Below, in pieces: positions 9,368-10,530 of a stretch of 10,530 nt of DNA (position 1 is the stretch's first letter; every line of letters begins with the position of its first letter). The translations under genes were made by a program, and so were the position numbers. The notes beneath the pieces are model-generated. The model made no database searches. It worked only from the letters and a program-made list of their open reading frames with translations, and was not told the origin of the DNA. This DNA is from Stramenopiles sp. TOSAG23-6. Lineage: Eukaryota; Sar. The DNA lies in NCBI GenBank assembly GCA_900128565.1, contig LT636305.1, positions 1-10,530 of the forward strand, read 5' to 3'.

Positions 9368-9382
9368 TTCTTCAGAATACAT
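9200..9382 (+). other. Abnormal intron-like homopolymer block between two unrelated coding regions
   Basis: The left end begins GTACGTTTTTC, like other donors in the family. The right end reads TTCTTCAGAATACAT, carrying both a canonical CAG and the family ACAT. Between them lie runs of 44 T (9220-9263), 37 T (9278-9314) and 35 A (9330-9364). The TACCTAAC module present in the other introns is missing. Splicing 9199 to 9383 or to 9376 puts the BRF1 exon out of frame. The block is therefore best read as the 5' end of one intron and the 3' end of another, joined through collapsed or misassembled homopolymer, or by a real deletion. Confidence 0.6.
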
Positions 9383-9563
9383 GCGCCGAGATTGGATTGT
9401 ATTAGGCCGTCGACCAACTGGTGTTTGTGCTGCAGCATTATTAATTGCTTCAAGAATGCATGGTATACAAAGAACACGAAAAGAAGTAATTTCAGTCGTT
9501 CGAATTTGTGATTCTACTTTACGTGAACGTTTATCAGAATTTCAATTAACTGAAGCTGCTGAT
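9383..9563 (+). CDS. BRF1: BRF1 exon a: cyclin fold 2
   Basis: The exon encodes RRDWIVLGRRPTG onward to LSEFQLTEAAD. It would start in phase 2, with the ATG Met codon split as AT|G. This matches the phase and the AT|G context of the intron 3 junction. It ends GAT|GTAGGT in phase 0. Confidence 0.8.
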
Positions 9564-10346
9564 GTAGGTTTTATTTTTTGAAAATTTGAATTTTTTTTTT
9601 TTTTTTTAATTTTTTTCCAAAATTTTTTTTTTTTTTTGAAAGTTTGAATTTTTTTTTTTTTGAATTTTTTTCCAAAACATTTTGTTTCCAAAATACATTT
9701 TGTACCTAACAAATATTTTTCAAAATTAATTTCAAATATTTTTCCAAAATACATTTAACTCCTTTAGAATTTGAAGAAATGGCAAAAAATACAAATGATT
9801 TTGAATTAGAAGAAGATGGCAGTGTTGCTTTACATGACTCATTACAAGCAGCCAATCCACCTTCATTTACACGAAATCGAACTCTTGAACAAACTCAATT
9901 GTTATTGATGGAACAAGATATTTTACGTTTAGAAAATGAAAAAAAAATGAATTTGAAACATGGAAAAATTTTAAGACTTTCAAATGGAATTGTAAAAACA
10001 ACAATAATTGAAGATGATTCAAATTGTAATGATGATAATGAAGAGGAGGATGATAGTAGTAGTAGTAGTAGTAGTGATGATAATGAAGAGGAGGAGGATA
10101 GTAGTGATGATAATGAAGAGGATGATAGTAGTGATAAAGATGAAAAAAGTACAAAAAAAAGTACAAAAAAAAGTACAAAAAAAAGTGCAGCTGAGAAAAA
10201 AGCTCAAAATGCTCAAAAACGTAAAAAAAAAGAAAAACAAAAACGACGTAAAGAAAAACTTTTGAAAAAAAAACAAAAACAAAAACGACGTAAAGAAAAA
10301 CAATTAAAAAAAAAAGAAAAAGAAAAAAAAAAGTTGGATAATTTAC
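9383..10346 (+). CDS. BRF1: TFIIIB subunit BRF1, internal fragment (second cyclin fold onward)
   Basis: Exons 9383-9563 and 9755-10346 encode a TFIIB-related factor. BRF1 with TBP and BDP1 forms TFIIIB, which recruits RNA polymerase III to tRNA and 5S genes in the nucleus. Diagnostic phrases are MRRDW, GRRPTGVCAAALLIASRMHG and KEVISVVRICDSTLRERL (cyclin fold 2), followed after the splice by LTPLEFEEM and NPPSFTRNR. Downstream comes an acidic Asp/Ser run, KSTK repeats and a Lys/Arg-rich tail, consistent with a divergent linker before the TBP-binding homology block. The N-terminal zinc ribbon and first cyclin fold, roughly 190 residues in the family, are not present upstream. The C-terminus lies beyond the next intron. 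The first exon may instead begin at 9376 if the CAG at 9373-9375 is used. Confidence 0.85.
9564..9754 (+). other. BRF1 intron (191 nt) with non-canonical GT-AT boundaries
   Basis: The donor is GTAGGT and the 3' end is CCAAAATACAT. Excision joins EFQLTEAAD to LTPLEFEEM, matching the conserved run of BRF1 after cyclin fold 2. The canonical AG at 9766-9767 leads to a frame with an early stop. TACCTAAC is at 9703-9710, 45 nt from the end. The CCAAAATACAT block occurs twice (near 9689-9698 and 9744-9754), and a GAATTT...AATTTTTTTCCAAAA module also occurs twice, so the intron looks internally duplicated. AT is present at both junctions. Confidence 0.8.
9755..10346 (+). CDS. BRF1: BRF1 exon b: post-cyclin linker and charged tail
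   Basis: The exon starts LTPLEFEEMAKN in phase 0. NPPSFTRNR is the BRF1-typical segment. Then come an AGT/GAT-encoded Ser/Asp/Glu run (about 10010-10140), KSTK repeats (10144-10191) and two copies of a KRRKEK basic unit. The exon ends in phase 1 at TTAC|GTACGT. The acidic and basic tracts are AT-rich microsatellites. Confidence 0.75.
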
Positions 10347-10451
10347 GTACGTTTTTCATTATGAATTTCATTTTTTTTTTTTTTGAAAATTTTGTACCTA
10401 ACAATTTTTTTTTTTTGAGTTTTTATTTCGATACGTTTTTCATTATGAATT

Positions 10452-10483
<32 letters not shown>

Positions 10484-10530
10484 CATAGAAAATTTTTTAC
10501 CTAATTTTTTTTTTAAATTTAATTTTTTTT
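10347..10530 (+). other. Next BRF1 intron, 5' part only, with an internal tandem duplication
   Basis: The donor GTACGTTTTTC is followed by T-rich sequence, TACCTAAC (10395-10402) and a second TACCTAA (10498-10504). A 22-nt block starting ACGTTTTTCATTATG occurs at 10349-10370 and again at 10433-10454, offset 84 nt. A CATAG phrase (10484-10488) precedes the second TACCTAA, as in intron 3. No AATACAT end is reached before the window stops. Confidence 0.7.

Noticed and set aside
9200-9382. A natural PH-UBA::BRF1 fusion protein
   Set aside because: The donor is phase 0 while the BRF1 exon needs phase 2 (or phase 1 with the CAG acceptor). Both joins give stops, and the TACCTAAC module is missing.
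9273-9581. A complete ORF starting in the T run
   Set aside because: Its Phe/Lys runs are homopolymer translation; only the part from about 9376/9383 to 9563 is BRF1 coding.
2323-9754. Ordinary U12-type AT-AC introns
   Set aside because: The donors GTACGT/GTATGT (or ATGTACG) do not resemble the U12 ATATCCTT consensus, and the branch-like motif matches only partly. Kept only as a register ambiguity.
9766-9767. Canonical AG acceptor for the BRF1 intron
   Set aside because: It shifts the frame, meets an in-frame TAG soon after, and loses the conserved LTPLEFEEM segment.
10008-10303. Alternative-frame plus and minus ORFs over the AGT/GAT/AAA tracts
   Set aside because: They are low-complexity shadows of BRF1 exon b.

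Overview
The window is protist-like eukaryotic nuclear DNA. It is AT-rich and carries split genes with T-rich introns and long low-complexity protein tracts. Exons use the standard code with no internal stops. I cannot assign a lineage from sequence alone. One base (1270) is an N, and long homopolymer runs near 9220-9364 suggest draft or metagenomic assembly.

Layout: (1) Positions 1-959, minus strand: the 5' part of a gene running off the left edge. It encodes a basic N-terminal region and then a long Ala/Glu/Lys/Arg repeat helix made of 36-bp tandem repeats. (2) Positions 960-1300: a divergent intergenic region, probably a shared promoter, with a CCCTAACCCTA motif. (3) Positions 1301-9199, plus strand: four exons of one very large gene. 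Spliced, it gives 2,526 codons with no stop yet reached. Domain order is WW-WW, SH3/Tudor-like segment, a long armadillo/HEAT-type solenoid, an acidic tract, a second Tudor-like segment, polyQ, UBA, PH, UBA. (4) Positions 9200-9382: an abnormal homopolymer stretch (T44, T37, A35). (5) Positions 9383-10346: two exons of the TFIIIB subunit BRF1 (second cyclin fold onward). The BRF1 zinc ribbon and first cyclin fold are absent, and the preceding PH/UBA exon cannot be spliced to it in frame. The homopolymer is therefore probably a chimeric or collapsed junction. (6) Positions 10347-10530: the start of a further intron.

The most interesting feature is the intron set. All introns begin GTACGT, GTATGT or GTAGGT. 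They share a TACCTAAC module and a nearly identical 24-nt 3' end (TTGAAATATTTTT, two variable bases, then AAATACAT). In three introns whose boundaries are fixed by reading frame and protein homology, this end is ACAT rather than AG. Canonical AG alternatives are absent or lead to stops. The repeated modules, short flanking duplications (T/AT/ATG) and ATGTA...TACAT inverted ends look like an introner-type mobile intron family with non-canonical GT-AT (or AT-AC) boundaries.

The two plus-strand genes have no obvious shared pathway. BRF1 is a core RNA polymerase III factor; the large WW/ARM/UBA/PH protein looks like a scaffold or ubiquitin-linked adaptor.
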